Of a stretch of DNA of 64,000 bases, positions 33,694 through 43,051 are shown piece by piece (positions within the stretch are counted from its first letter, which is position 1; the number at the start of each line of letters is the position of its first letter). The stretch is taken from contig NZ_JAESND010000001.1 of assembly GCF_016865585.1 (NCBI RefSeq), positions 558,001 through 622,000 on the forward strand, given 5' to 3'. Source of the stretch: Jeongeupia naejangsanensis (GTDB taxonomy: Bacteria; Pseudomonadota; Gammaproteobacteria; Burkholderiales; Chitinibacteraceae). A program made the position numbers and the translations under genes. The notes under the pieces are model-generated. The model did no database searches. It had not been told where the DNA came from and saw nothing but the letters and a program-made list of their open reading frames with translations.

Positions 33694-36668
33694 CAAATAC
33701 CTCCGAAAGTCACGAACACGCTGTTGGTCTCGTCCAGATAGGTCCGGAACGCGTGCTGGAACTCGACGCCGACACTGGTCTTGTGCCGGTAGGCGTCGTA
33801 CTCGTTCTGACCGTACCAGAAATTCCAGCGCACCCCGACACCGGCCCGGAAGTCATCACTGCCGCCTTCATCATCATGGATCGCGTTGTACTGGACGTGC
33901 GCATACGGTTCGATGGTCTGCCCGCTGAAAACCTTCTTGTGATAGCTGAGACGGTAATCGGCCGTCGCCGCCACGCGTTCCGCCTTGATGTAATACGCGG
34001 TATCCAGATAAAGGTTCTGCGCCATCCAGCCCCTGCCCGACTCATGCCAGTCGTCGCTGAAACGCCCGTCGTTGAACAGCGATGCACTCGCGCGCAGCAT
34101 GTAGTCGAATTCGCCGTTGCCGCTCTTGTCGAGTGGCGTTTGCGCTTCGGCCGCAAGATAAAACGCGCGGGTTCCGAACGGCTTCCAGCGCAGACCGGCG
34201 CCAAGCATCGGCTGGTAGATCGGCAATGCATCGTGACCGTCCTCGCTGTCACTGCTGCCGGCAAAGATCCGCGCATAGGCCTCCAGCGTCCGGCCGTCCC
34301 GGATCGCCGGATCGCCAAGCCGGTAGGCTGCTTCAACCTGCGCGTAGCTGCGGTAGGGGTTGCCGGGCTCGGCTTGGCTGCTCAGACCACCGGTGCCCGA
34401 ACCGCTGAACCCGCCTGCGCTGAAGGTCCATCGTCGCCCCAGATCTTCATGCAGACGACGGAAACCGAACCATTGATCCAGCACTTCGTCGGTCTTGTCT
34501 TCGGGCGGATAGCTGTTGAGGTCATCGATGGCCAGGCGCGCATAGGCGCGTGCGGCCTTGTTGTCGGTCAAGCGCTGGTTCACGTACACCAGTTGCTGGA
34601 TGACGGCCGGATCATTCGGATTGCGCGCTCGCACCTGTTCGAGCACCTCGCGTGACTTGGCGGCATCGCCGGCGCGCCAGTAGGCGTAACCCAGCGTGGT
34701 CAGCAGCTCCGGATCGTCCGGCTGCAGCGCCTGCGCGCACTTCAAGGTATCCAGCGCCGCCTTGTCGTCCTTGGCTTCACTTTGCAACGCGGCCAGACGG
34801 AGGTAGTAATTCACGTCGGGCCGGATCGCAATCGCCTGCTCCAGCGCCTCCGCCTGCCGGGCCGGGTCGGATTCGGTCTGTGCGCGCAGCGACCAGTACT
34901 GGTCGTCCTGATTGCCACCCTGCGCCGAATACGCATCCAGCCAACGCCTTGCTGCGGCAGTATCGCCAGCGCTGACACCGGTGGTCGCAGCGGACAGCAG
35001 TTCGGCCGGTTTGAGTTCGTCCTGCGGCAAGGACACCCAGGCCTGCAGCGCAGTCGCGTAGTCCTTGGTCGCGAAGGCCTGATAGGCCAGCGCCCGGGTC
35101 GCATCGCCGCCCGGTGCGCGCAGGTTCGCTTCGTCGTAACTGTACTGCGCCAGACCCGGGGCCGTTTCGCGGTAGCAGTCGCCCAGCCGCATCCAGGCAT
35201 CGTGATCGTAGTCCGGCGACAAATCGCCCAGCAGCGTGTGCACCCGTTTGCAGTCCTTGATGCCCGCAAAAATGGCGGCCTGACGGCTCCGCTGGCCCAC
35301 GGTATCCAGCGGCCGCGCCAGCTTGGTTTTGTCGGCAGCGGTCAGCAGTGCCGGATCCTCGCTCGCCAGTTGCGCCAGTCGCTGCTCCAGCGCGGCCCGA
35401 CGCAAGGGTCGCGCGTCGTCAAACGGATAGCGATCAAGCAGCAGCCTCGCCGCCTGCGGCTTGCCGCCGGCCTGAATCAACTGGTAGCTGAGCGTATCCA
35501 GCAATGCGGGATCATTGCCGCGCTCGCGCAGCAGTGCCGAAGCTTGCCGCTCCGCCTGCGCAAGCTGGCCGCGCTTGAGGCTGAGGGTAAAGCGCTCATT
35601 CAGCAACTGGTCCGCAGGCAGGTAGTCGAGCAGGCGTTGTGCGGCATCGTCCTTGCCCTGCTCGATCAGCTTCGGCACCAGCACCGCGGCCTGCTCGCCA
35701 CGGTTTGCTGCAAACCGGGGCGTGTAGTCGGCAAGCAGTGCTTCGTTTCGCTGCAGCAGCCCCATCCACTGCCGCTCGTCAGCCGCGTTCTGGAATGCGG
35801 GCTGCTTGCCTGCCATGAACCGCGTCAGCTCGGCACCGTCACGCTGGCGCGAGAGCGCCTGCGCATAGGCAAGCTGATCCTGGGCGCGACTTGCGCCCCC
35901 CTGTTCGAGCAGTGTCCGCGCCGCATCGACCCGGCCCTGCGCCAGCAAAACGTTGAGCCACTGGCTGCGCTCGTTGCTGGTCAGCGCGTTGGCCGATTTC
36001 AGTGCTTCCAGCTGCGTCTCGGCCCGTTTCCAGTCTTTCAGGTAAATCGACCGCTGCAACAGGGCATGACGCAGGGCAATGCCTTCAGGACTGGCTGCAA
36101 AGCCGGGGTCGTCGAGCTCGGCCTGCGCCTGTGCCAGCTGTCCGCGACGCAACGCCGCATTGCCGGCCATGGCGCGGCACACTGGCGTTCTGTCCTGTGC
36201 GCAGTCCGCGGCGGGCGGCGCGCCCTCGGGTGCTGGTGCGCTCTCCGCCGTCTGCGAGTCCGGTTTTGCGTCGAACTCATCATCGGGCGGCGCCACCGGC
36301 TTCACCCCTTGCAGCGCAGCCAGTGCTTGCGTCACACGGACATCGTTCGGCGTGGCCCGTCTCGCAGATTCGAGCACCGTTTCCGCACGGTCAGGCTGAC
36401 CGGTACGCTCGTACGCATTCGCCAGATAGAGTGCGATCGTCGCATTGCGGGGCGCCAGACGCCGCGCGGCCTCGAACTCGTCGATCGCACGCCGGTCATC
36501 ACCGCGTTCCAGCGACGCAAAGCCTTTCTGCAAATGCGGGTAGAGGATGAAACGCTGGTAGCTGCTGACCTCGTCACCGAGATCGAAGTTCTTTTCCACT
36601 GCGCCCACCGCCGGCGCGGCCAGGGCCAAGGCCAGCAAGGTGGGCAGTATTTTCATCTGTGCATTCAT
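33690..36668 (-). CDS. nfrA: NfrA-like outer-membrane glycan secretion protein (phage N4 adsorption protein A)
   Basis: A 992-residue protein. A signal peptide (about 1-23) is followed by repeated TPR-like helical pairs at about 45-700 (for example IALYLANAYERTGQPDRAETVL). The C-terminal region (about 760-992) is beta-rich, with AAEAQTPLDKSGNGEFDYML and YEPYAHVQYNAI-like strands, and ends GGIW, as an outer-membrane barrel would. E. coli NfrA has the same size and layout. It exports the NfrB-made polysaccharide and binds phage N4. The start overlaps the nfrB stop by 4 bases and the 3' end overlaps DUF4434, so the operon is tightly coupled. Confidence 0.88.
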   Translation of the reverse strand: MNAQMKILPTLLALALAAPAVGAVEKNFDLGDEVSSYQRFILYPHLQKGFASLERGDDRRAIDEFEAARRLAPRNATIALYLANAYERTGQPDRAETVLESARRATPNDVRVTQALAALQGVKPVAPPDDEFDAKPDSQTAESAPAPEGAPPAADCAQDRTPVCRAMAGNAALRRGQLAQAQAELDDPGFAASPEGIALRHALLQRSIYLKDWKRAETQLEALKSANALTSNERSQWLNVLLAQGRVDAARTLLEQGGASRAQDQLAYAQALSRQRDGAELTRFMAGKQPAFQNAADERQWMGLLQRNEALLADYTPRFAANRGEQAAVLVPKLIEQGKDDAAQRLLDYLPADQLLNERFTLSLKRGQLAQAERQASALLRERGNDPALLDTLSYQLIQAGGKPQAARLLLDRYPFDDARPLRRAALEQRLAQLASEDPALLTAADKTKLARPLDTVGQRSRQAAIFAGIKDCKRVHTLLGDLSPDYDHDAWMRLGDCYRETAPGLAQYSYDEANLRAPGGDATRALAYQAFATKDYATALQAWVSLPQDELKPAELLSAATTGVSAGDTAAARRWLDAYSAQGGNQDDQYWSLRAQTESDPARQAEALEQAIAIRPDVNYYLRLAALQSEAKDDKAALDTLKCAQALQPDDPELLTTLGYAYWRAGDAAKSREVLEQVRARNPNDPAVIQQLVYVNQRLTDNKAARAYARLAIDDLNSYPPEDKTDEVLDQWFGFRRLHEDLGRRWTFSAGGFSGSGTGGLSSQAEPGNPYRSYAQVEAAYRLGDPAIRDGRTLEAYARIFAGSSDSEDGHDALPIYQPMLGAGLRWKPFGTRAFYLAAEAQTPLDKSGNGEFDYMLRASASLFNDGRFSDDWHESGRGWMAQNLYLDTAYYIKAERVAATADYRLSYHKKVFSGQTIEPYAHVQYNAIHDDEGGSDDFRAGVGVRWNFWYGQNEYDAYRHKTSVGVEFQHAFRTYLDETNSVFVTFGGIW

Positions 36669-38902
36669 GCTGCCGCTGCCGGACGAAGTGAATCGAGCGC
36701 ATCGACACCGATGCCGTTCTGTTGCAGCAACGCCCGCATGTCGGGTTGCAGTTCGCGCTGCAGCCGCAATGCCTCATCCAGGGTCGCGCTGCTGATGACC
36801 CCCTCGTCGACCAGAAACTGGCCGAAGGTCAGGTCACTGCGCTCGTGCCGCAACAGCAGTGCATTCAGGGCGGCAAGGCCGATATGCCCCAGTGACATCA
36901 GGATTTCCGCAAGCAGCACCTGCATGGAAACGAACGATTGCCAGATATCTTCCGCCCGTGCGCGGTCGAGCAACTGCGCAGCCACGGCCGCATCGAGCAA
37001 GGCACGCGGGTCTTCTTGCGGCGCCCGGACATACCAGCGACGCAGACCGACCGCGACCTGCCCCTTGGCGGCAATCACGTAACGGACCGGCCGGTCCAGC
37101 TTGCGCGACAGTGCAGCCATCGACACCGGATCGATGTCCGACTCGCTGGCCACGACGAGCGTATCGCCCTCCTCGCGAACCGGCACGATCACGTAATGCA
37201 AGGCAATCGGCGCCGGGACCTTCGCGACCAAGTCCTCGGACAAGGCGTAGGCATCGACCGGCTCGTAGTCGACATGACTCTGTACTGCGACTGCCCTGGC
37301 GAGCTGCTCCGCGCTGATCACGCCTTCGTGGACCAGACAACTGCCGAGACGAAGGCCGGGTATGCGGTGCGCCAGCGCGGCTTCCAGCTGTGCCTGCGTC
37401 AGCACGCCTTGCTCGATCAGGATCTGCCCCAGTGGATGACGTGCCCGGTTCTCGCCGCCAACGCTCGGAAAATCGTGTGTCGTCTTGTCCCATGCCACCC
37501 GGCGCGGATCCCCTTGGGCAATGATCTGGCTCAACGCCCGCCAGTTGGCGAGGAAGTTGATCAGATTGCCCCAGAACAGGCGCGGCAGCGCCATCAGCCC
37601 TTGGGAAAGGCCGTAATAGCCCGAAACGAAGATGATCCGCTGCAGCATCCGGTTGCTCATCAGCAGGAAGTTGATCCACAGCAGCGAGACCAGCCAGATG
37701 TCGCCTTCGAAAATCGACAGGAAATGGTAGGCATCGGGCCACAGCCGCTGGTACAGCCACAGGCCGAGCAACTGCAGCAGGATCAGCGACGCGATGAAGC
37801 TGACGAAGTTGCTGATCGCGCCCTTGCGATCGCGCCACAGGAAATAGTTGAGCGTCCAGTTGCTGGTCCAGCGGTGGGTTTTGAACCCCTGATAGACGAT
37901 GCCGATGATCCAGCGCGATTTCTGCCGGACCGCCGTCTGCATGGTGTCGGGGAAGTACTCGCGAACGCAGATCACGTTCGAGTCGCGCTCGTTCTGCCCG
38001 AACAGCAGATTGCCGACGCCCTTGCGCTGCGACTCGCGAATGACCGGAAAACGCACGAAGATTTCCTTCATGCCCTTTTCCTTCAGCCGGAAGCCGATGT
38101 CGTAGTCCTCGGTCAGACTCTGGACGTCGAAGGCAATACCGTCACCGTCGGCCAGCAGCGCCAGCACCGCGCGGCGGCTGAAGCAGGTACCGACCCCGGC
38201 GCTCGGCACCTGGCCGGCCAGCGCTTCCCGCACCGGCACATCCTTGCCGTGCAGTTCGGCGAACTCGTCGAGATAGGACAGGCTGGTGAAGTTGGTCCAC
38301 GTACGCTCGAACGGGTAGACCGGGATCTGGATCAGATCCTTGCGATCGATCAGGTAATTGAACAGCCGCAACTCCATGTCGGAAATCACGTCTTCGGCAT
38401 CGTGGAGGATGAAACCGGCGAACTCGAACTTGGCGCTGTGCTCGAACTGCTGGATCGCGTCGAGCACGTTGTTCAGGCAGTCGGCCTTGCTGGTCGGCCC
38501 CGGACGCGCGCAGACGACCTTGTGGACATTGGGAAAGCGCGCGCAGACCACATCGACATCGTTCTGCGTATCCGGATCGTTCGGATAGGTACCGACGAAG
38601 ATGTGGTAGTTCTCGTAATCGAGCGTCGTCGCCGCCAGCTCGGCCATCTTGCCGATCACGCCGGTTTCGTGCCAAGCCGGCACCATGATCGCCAGCGGCT
38701 TCTCGGCCGGTTCGTACAAGGCCTTGTAATCGAGGTGATCATGGTTGCGGTAGACGGTAATCGCCCGCCAGAACCGGCGCGACCAGTACACGATGTCGAT
38801 GAACAGGTCATCGAGGCCGCTGATCAGCATCATCATCGCGAAGATGATGGCGACCAGCTTCAGGCCGTACAGGTAGGTCGAAAAAATATCCAGAAATGAC
38901 AT
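36665..38902 (-). CDS. nfrB: NfrB-like c-di-GMP-responsive glycosyltransferase
   Basis: A 745-residue inner-membrane protein, the same size as E. coli NfrB. After an N-terminal helix it has a family 2 glycosyltransferase domain (about 60-330) with DAEDVIS as the DxD site, SLTEDYDIGFRL with the catalytic base, and QKSRWIIG (QxxRW). Several membrane helices follow (about 350-470). The C-terminal 240 residues are an MshEN/T2SSE-N-type domain with repeated RLGxxLxxxG motifs: HPLGQILIEQGVLTQAQL, LRLGSCLVHEGVISAEQL and LTFGQFLVDEGVISSATL. This domain binds c-di-GMP in E. coli NfrB and switches on synthesis. WecB upstream supplies the sugar nucleotide. Confidence 0.9.
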   Translation of the reverse strand: MSFLDIFSTYLYGLKLVAIIFAMMMLISGLDDLFIDIVYWSRRFWRAITVYRNHDHLDYKALYEPAEKPLAIMVPAWHETGVIGKMAELAATTLDYENYHIFVGTYPNDPDTQNDVDVVCARFPNVHKVVCARPGPTSKADCLNNVLDAIQQFEHSAKFEFAGFILHDAEDVISDMELRLFNYLIDRKDLIQIPVYPFERTWTNFTSLSYLDEFAELHGKDVPVREALAGQVPSAGVGTCFSRRAVLALLADGDGIAFDVQSLTEDYDIGFRLKEKGMKEIFVRFPVIRESQRKGVGNLLFGQNERDSNVICVREYFPDTMQTAVRQKSRWIIGIVYQGFKTHRWTSNWTLNYFLWRDRKGAISNFVSFIASLILLQLLGLWLYQRLWPDAYHFLSIFEGDIWLVSLLWINFLLMSNRMLQRIIFVSGYYGLSQGLMALPRLFWGNLINFLANWRALSQIIAQGDPRRVAWDKTTHDFPSVGGENRARHPLGQILIEQGVLTQAQLEAALAHRIPGLRLGSCLVHEGVISAEQLARAVAVQSHVDYEPVDAYALSEDLVAKVPAPIALHYVIVPVREEGDTLVVASESDIDPVSMAALSRKLDRPVRYVIAAKGQVAVGLRRWYVRAPQEDPRALLDAAVAAQLLDRARAEDIWQSFVSMQVLLAEILMSLGHIGLAALNALLLRHERSDLTFGQFLVDEGVISSATLDEALRLQRELQPDMRALLQQNGIGVDALDSLRPAAAA

Positions 38903-38917
38903 TCAGCTAGTCCGCGG

Positions 38918-40036
38918 TCAGGCGAAATCCGGAGCCTGGTTGTGGGGCGTGTAGGAAAGGCCCTTGCGCAGGGCGGCCACGATGTACTCGCAGGATTTGC
39001 CGTCACCGAACGGATTGCCGGCCCGCTGCATCGCACGGTAGGCATCGGCGTCAGACCAGAGCGCTTCGACCTGCTCGACGATCGTTTCGCGGCGCGTGCC
39101 GACCAGCCGGGCACAACCGGCCTCGATTGCCTCGGGGCGCTCGGTCTCGTCACGCAGCACCAGCAGCGGCACGCCGAACGTCGGCGCTTCTTCCTGCAAA
39201 CCGCCCGAATCGGTCAGGACCAGCCATGAATCGGCCAGGGCCTGCTGCATGTCCAGATAATCCATCGGCGCAGTCAGCTTCACGTTGGCCACATGGCCGA
39301 GAATGTTGCGTACCGGCTTCTGGATGACCGGATTCAAGTGCACCGGAAACAGCACCTCAAGTTCGGGATGACGCGTCGCGATATCGGCAATCGCATGACA
39401 GATTTCCTCGACGTCATTGCCCCAGTTTTCGCGGCGATGCACGGTCACCAGCATGTGTCCGCGCCCTTCCGCACGACGACGGATGCCGCGGTTGTTCATC
39501 ACCCACTGCTGCGCGTCGACCACGGTATTGCCGCTCATGGTGATGTGCTTGTCGGCGATGTTTTCCTTGAGCAGGGCTTCGCGTGCACGCGGTGTCGGCG
39601 GGAAATGGAAACGGGCGACCCGGCCGATCATCTGGCGGATCCCCTCTTCCGGGAACGGCCGGTCGGGGTTGTAGGTACGCAGGCCTGCCTCGATATGGGC
39701 CACCGGCACGCGGTGATAGAAACCGGCCAGGGCGCCGAGAAAGGCGCTTTCGGTATCGCCTTGCACAACCACCAGTGACCAGCTCCTGCTCAGCATGACT
39801 TCTTCAAGCTGCTCGCGGCAACCGATGCTGAAATCGGCCAGGCTACTGCCACGGCGTTCGAGCACGATGTCCGGCACGATATCGAAACAGGCGAGGATCT
39901 GCTGCGCCATCTCGCCATGCTGACCGGTATGCAGCCATTGAACGTTCGCCCGCGTATGGGCTTTGAGGGCATGGTACAGCGGCGCGATCTTGATGATTTC
40001 GGGACGCGTCCCGGATACCAGCAGAATGTCTTGCAT
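38918..40036 (-). CDS. wecB: UDP-N-acetylglucosamine 2-epimerase (non-hydrolysing)
   Basis: A 372-residue GT-B-fold epimerase that interconverts UDP-GlcNAc and UDP-ManNAc. Family motifs are SGTRPEIIKIAPL (8-20), HTGQH, VVQGDTESA, HIEAGLRTYNP, VTVHRRENWG and DSGGLQEEAPTFG with the catalytic acids. It is the first gene of the wecB-nfrB-nfrA-DUF4434 operon, 15 bases before nfrB. That placement fits a dedicated ManNAc supply for the NfrB polymer, as WecB provides in E. coli. A GAGGAG ribosome site precedes the ATG. All active-site motifs are intact. Confidence 0.94.
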   Translation of the reverse strand: MQDILLVSGTRPEIIKIAPLYHALKAHTRANVQWLHTGQHGEMAQQILACFDIVPDIVLERRGSSLADFSIGCREQLEEVMLSRSWSLVVVQGDTESAFLGALAGFYHRVPVAHIEAGLRTYNPDRPFPEEGIRQMIGRVARFHFPPTPRAREALLKENIADKHITMSGNTVVDAQQWVMNNRGIRRRAEGRGHMLVTVHRRENWGNDVEEICHAIADIATRHPELEVLFPVHLNPVIQKPVRNILGHVANVKLTAPMDYLDMQQALADSWLVLTDSGGLQEEAPTFGVPLLVLRDETERPEAIEAGCARLVGTRRETIVEQVEALWSDADAYRAMQRAGNPFGDGKSCEYIVAALRKGLSYTPHNQAPDFA

Positions 40037-40355
40037 GAGTACTCCTCAAGCAATCCTCCCGGCCCGGCAACCTGAAAACCCACAGGGGGAGGACAGCGTA
40101 TCCTGAATTGCAATGGTTTATACCATTGATTTGAAAAACAACTACATGCCCTCTTTCCCTTAGTAAGGGAGTGCCGCTTCCTTTCATTGGTTCTAGCATG
40201 TCACAAGCCCTATGCCAGCGCGGGCTTTCGCGGCTGCGGCCCGGAAGCGGGGCACGTCATTGCAAAATATGGCAAGTATTTTGACACAAAAGGCAACCCT
40301 TACTACAGCCAAAAAGTTACCAGTAACAACCATGAAAACAACCCATAGAAAGAAC
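40037..40355 (-). promoter_or_regulatory. Leader/promoter region of the wecB-nfr operon with two palindromes
   Basis: A gene-free, AT-rich stretch upstream of wecB. It contains CAATGGT-TTAT-ACCATTG at 40111-40128 and the 15-base palindrome TCCCTTA-G-TAAGGGA at 40156-40170. Both look like operator sites for dimeric regulators. AT-rich runs at 40262-40300 may hold the core promoter, but no consensus pair of hexamers was clear. Confidence 0.45.
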
Positions 40356-40379
40356 AAAACCGCACATCTGTGCGGTTTT
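40356..40379 (-). terminator. Intrinsic terminator after the lipoprotein gene
   Basis: AAAACCGCACA and TGTGCGGTTTT form a perfect hairpin with T-rich flanks on both sides. It ends the minus-strand lipoprotein gene and isolates the wecB-nfr operon. Confidence 0.85.
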
Positions 40380-40402
40380 GTTTGCCGGATTCGACACGTG
40401 CC

Positions 40403-41035
40403 CTATCGGCTGGCCATGTTCTGGACCACGGTCTCGACATCCTTGGGTTTATGGATGGCGTCACCGGCACTGGCGTAGACCACCAGCTTGCCCTTGGACA
40501 TCATGCCGACCTCGAGCTTACGATTGGCTGGATCGATCAGCAAATAAGCGCTTCCGTCACCGGCCGCGTGCGGCTTGTTGCCGGTGGTATAGAGCACACC
40601 CTGCTCCTGCTGCAGCGGCCCCTGCGTCTCCATCCATGCTTTGAAGGTCTCAAACCGGGCGCCCAGCAGACGCTTGAGTTCGGGGGCAATCGGGCTGACA
40701 TCGGTATACAGGCCGATATCGCGCGGATATTTGCCGACGTGCTGCTCCAGCGAGCGCCAGTCGCCGGCGCCAAGCGATGCAGCCTGCTCCTTGAGCGCCG
40801 CACGCGCCTTTTCCTTGAGCGAGTCGACCGCGGCGCTGGCATCGATCCCCATGCCCGACAGCGTGTCGTTGGCGTCGCTCTTGGCTTTGTCGAGCACCGC
40901 TTGCGCCTGCCCGCCGGCCTGCTTCAGCGTTTCGGCAACCACGGCCGACGCCGCCTGCTGGGCGATCGGCTCGACCTTTTCGCAGGCAACAAGCCCCAGG
41001 GCGAGCGGAAGTAACAAGAGGGAGCAAGCGCGCAT
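40403..41035 (-). CDS. Hypothetical lipoprotein
   Basis: A 210-residue protein with a lipoprotein signal, LLLPLALGLVAC, so C18 would be acylated. Residues about 20-95 form an Ala/Lys-rich helical region (VAETLKQAGGQAQAVLDKAK). The C-terminal half contains SAYLLIDPANRKLEVGMMSKGKLVVY, a compact beta-rich domain of unknown family. It is probably an envelope protein. It is monocistronic, with a terminator after it. Confidence 0.8.
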   Translation of the reverse strand: MRACSLLLLPLALGLVACEKVEPIAQQAASAVVAETLKQAGGQAQAVLDKAKSDANDTLSGMGIDASAAVDSLKEKARAALKEQAASLGAGDWRSLEQHVGKYPRDIGLYTDVSPIAPELKRLLGARFETFKAWMETQGPLQQEQGVLYTTGNKPHAAGDGSAYLLIDPANRKLEVGMMSKGKLVVYASAGDAIHKPKDVETVVQNMASR

Positions 41036-41376
41036 GTATTCGGTTCCTTTGTGCAGATTGGCAAGCTAATGGAGCGACAGACCCCGGACCAAGTTCCCCG
41101 CCAGCGATTTTGACATCAGTGGCGGTGATGGCCGCCGTGATGCCCGTGGCAGCCGCTCCGGCGGCACCGACTCAAGATCGCAACGGTTGGCAACACCCGG
41201 CGTCTGGATCGAATCGGTTCGCCTGCACTTGCCAGTACCTGCCAAACGATCGTGGCAAGCAGCGGCGCCCCGTGTTGGCCCCGGCGGGGTCATCGGGGTC
41301 ACGGGACTCCTGGAGAGAAGCGCACCCCCGAGCCTACGCCCCTCGCGCGTACCGGGTCTGTGAACGCCTTCACCAC
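41036..41376. other. Intergenic region, nothing recognised
   Basis: This 341-base GC-rich stretch between two minus-strand lipoprotein genes has short frames on both strands, but none shows a plausible protein or a ribosome site. It should contain the promoter of the 40403-41035 gene. No repeats or terminators stood out. Confidence 0.4.
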
Positions 41377-41949
41377 CTAGCGGCGCCGGAACACCTCGCC
41401 CTCCGGGGCAATCAGCCGCGTCACCAGTCCGTTGACCTGCTGCACGCCACGCGTTGCCTGCAGATGCGATGCATCGCGCGTCCACGCATTCTGCACGGTA
41501 GCGCGTTCGTTGTTGTCGAGCGTAAACGCCAGACTCCCGAGGTAGACGACCTCGCCAGCCTTGACTTCGAACTCGCGATTGATGGGAATGAAGGTCTGGC
41601 GCGCATTGCTGTCGACCCCCGCACCACCGACACCCCAACTCGTATACGCGCCGACCACGACATAACGCCCCGGCTTGAGATCCAGTACCGCCAACTGCCC
41701 GTTCGGGTCCGACTGGGCCGTCATGGTGCGCAGTACGTCACGCCGGCTGGCGTACAGCCGGGTCTTGAATGCCGGGTCATCGACCCCACGGATGTCGGTC
41801 TCGGCCTTGGCAGTCAGCTTGTCGGTCGAATCGACCGTCGCCGAAACCAGTGCAATGCCGCCACCGGTTGAAGGCAGCAATTCGGCAGACTGCGGCACCG
41901 TTGCGCACGCCACCAGCCCCGCACACCCCATCAACGTCAATGCTTTCAT
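41377..41949 (-). CDS. Hypothetical lipoprotein, possible beta-sandwich domain
   Basis: A 190-residue protein from the ATG at 41949, which follows GTGGAG. The lipobox is GLVAC (about 11-15). A central segment, LAVLDLKPGRYVVVGAYTSWG, resembles the PGRY beta-strand found in carboxypeptidase-regulatory-like domains. A later EVVYLGSLAFTLDN belongs to the same kind of fold. Function is unknown; it is probably attached to the envelope. Confidence 0.75.
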   Translation of the reverse strand: MKALTLMGCAGLVACATVPQSAELLPSTGGGIALVSATVDSTDKLTAKAETDIRGVDDPAFKTRLYASRRDVLRTMTAQSDPNGQLAVLDLKPGRYVVVGAYTSWGVGGAGVDSNARQTFIPINREFEVKAGEVVYLGSLAFTLDNNERATVQNAWTRDASHLQATRGVQQVNGLVTRLIAPEGEVFRRR

Positions 41950-42168
41950 CGTCTCCACTCCTTGTCGCGCCCCAATCCGCCTGACGGCGCTCCGTGCTTT
42001 ATGGCGTAGACAAAAAAATCCCTCCCGTCGGCTCTGATGGACGGACGGCCGCCTTCGCCCCGCCAGACATGACGCGGCAACCACGCACCGGGGTATAAGT
42101 GAAAAGACGTCCCGTGCGCGCAATCTCCGCGCGGGAGGGCACCGTTGCCTGCAACCAGGAGCCGAACC

Positions 42169-42378
42169 ATGAGCAGGAAATACATCGATTGCCGTGACTA
42201 CCCGGGCAGCACCTGTTCGGTGAAGATCTCCGCCGACACCGACACGGAGCTGCTTGAAGCCACGATCGAGCACGCTGTAAAGGCGCACGGCCATCAGGAC
42301 TCCCCTGAACTGCGCTCGCAACTGGCCGCCATGTTCAAGGATGAGCCAGGAAGCATCGAACCGCGCCTTGCAGCCTGA
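42169..42378 (+). CDS. DUF1059 family small protein
   Basis: A 69-residue protein starting MSRKYIDCRDYPG. The conserved pattern with Cys at position 7, CSVKISADTDTELLEATIEHA and VKAHGH matches DUF1059, a small cytosolic family of unknown function often induced by stress. CAGGAG precedes the ATG at 42169. It is monocistronic. Confidence 0.88.
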   Translation: MSRKYIDCRDYPGSTCSVKISADTDTELLEATIEHAVKAHGHQDSPELRSQLAAMFKDEPGSIEPRLAA

Positions 42379-42607
42379 GGCGCCGGCACCAGCGGGAGGC
42401 GATCGGGCATCGATCGTCTCTTCCCGACAAAACCCATGCCAAACAATCAGTTACCGTCCTTGTGAGCTTGCTCACAAGCCTTTCCGTGCGCCGTGGGTAT
42501 GCTGGAAGCAGCGATACCACAACAGGCCAAGCAGCCATGCCCGCAAGCAGCTGCCGCCATGCAAGCCGGACCACCACGCCCGGACGGAAGCAAGAAAGGA
42601 GAACCAC

Positions 42608-42994
42608 ATGAAACATCGCCACATTCTGATCCGTGCCGCTGCGGCCCTGGCGGCCGCCGGCGCGCTACTGGCCGCGCCAGCACAAGCGCGAACCAACATC
42701 GATATCGGTATCGGCATCGGCGTTCCCGGCGCCGTGGTCGTTCAGCCCGCGCCGGTCGTCATCGCCCCGGCTCCGCGACCGGGTTACGTCTGGGTTGAAG
42801 GCGGATGGATTCAGGCGCCCCGCCCTTACTGGCGCGAAGGCTACTGGCGCCGCGCCGAGTATCGTCCGGCCCGCCCGCCGTGGGGCTACGATCGCCACCG
42901 CTACTACGACGGTTATCGCGACGGCTATCGTCACGGTCGCCGCGACGACGACGATGATCGCCGCCACCGTCACGGACGCGACTGGGACGACTGA
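42608..42994 (+). CDS. Exported YXWGXW-type repeat protein
   Basis: A 128-residue protein with a signal peptide (about 1-27, AAAGALLAAPAQA), a Val/Pro-rich stretch and aromatic-rich repeats: GYVWVEGGWIQAPRPYWREG and YWRRAEYRPARPPWGY. These match the YXWGXW repeat family of periplasmic or surface proteins. The tail (about 95-128) is highly charged with alternating Arg, Asp and His, and may bind metal or be disordered. A strong AAAGGAG ribosome site precedes it. Function is unknown. Confidence 0.82.
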   Translation: MKHRHILIRAAAALAAAGALLAAPAQARTNIDIGIGIGVPGAVVVQPAPVVIAPAPRPGYVWVEGGWIQAPRPYWREGYWRRAEYRPARPPWGYDRHRYYDGYRDGYRHGRRDDDDDRRHRHGRDWDD

Positions 42995-43051
42995 ACCACC
43001 GTCGCACGCTTGGGGCGCTAGACTGGAACATGTTTCAACCGGAGCGCCCCG

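Noticed and set aside
41066-41638. 190-codon minus-strand frame before the lipoprotein gene
   Set aside because: It overlaps the well-supported lipoprotein frame and has Arg/Gly-rich low-information sequence.
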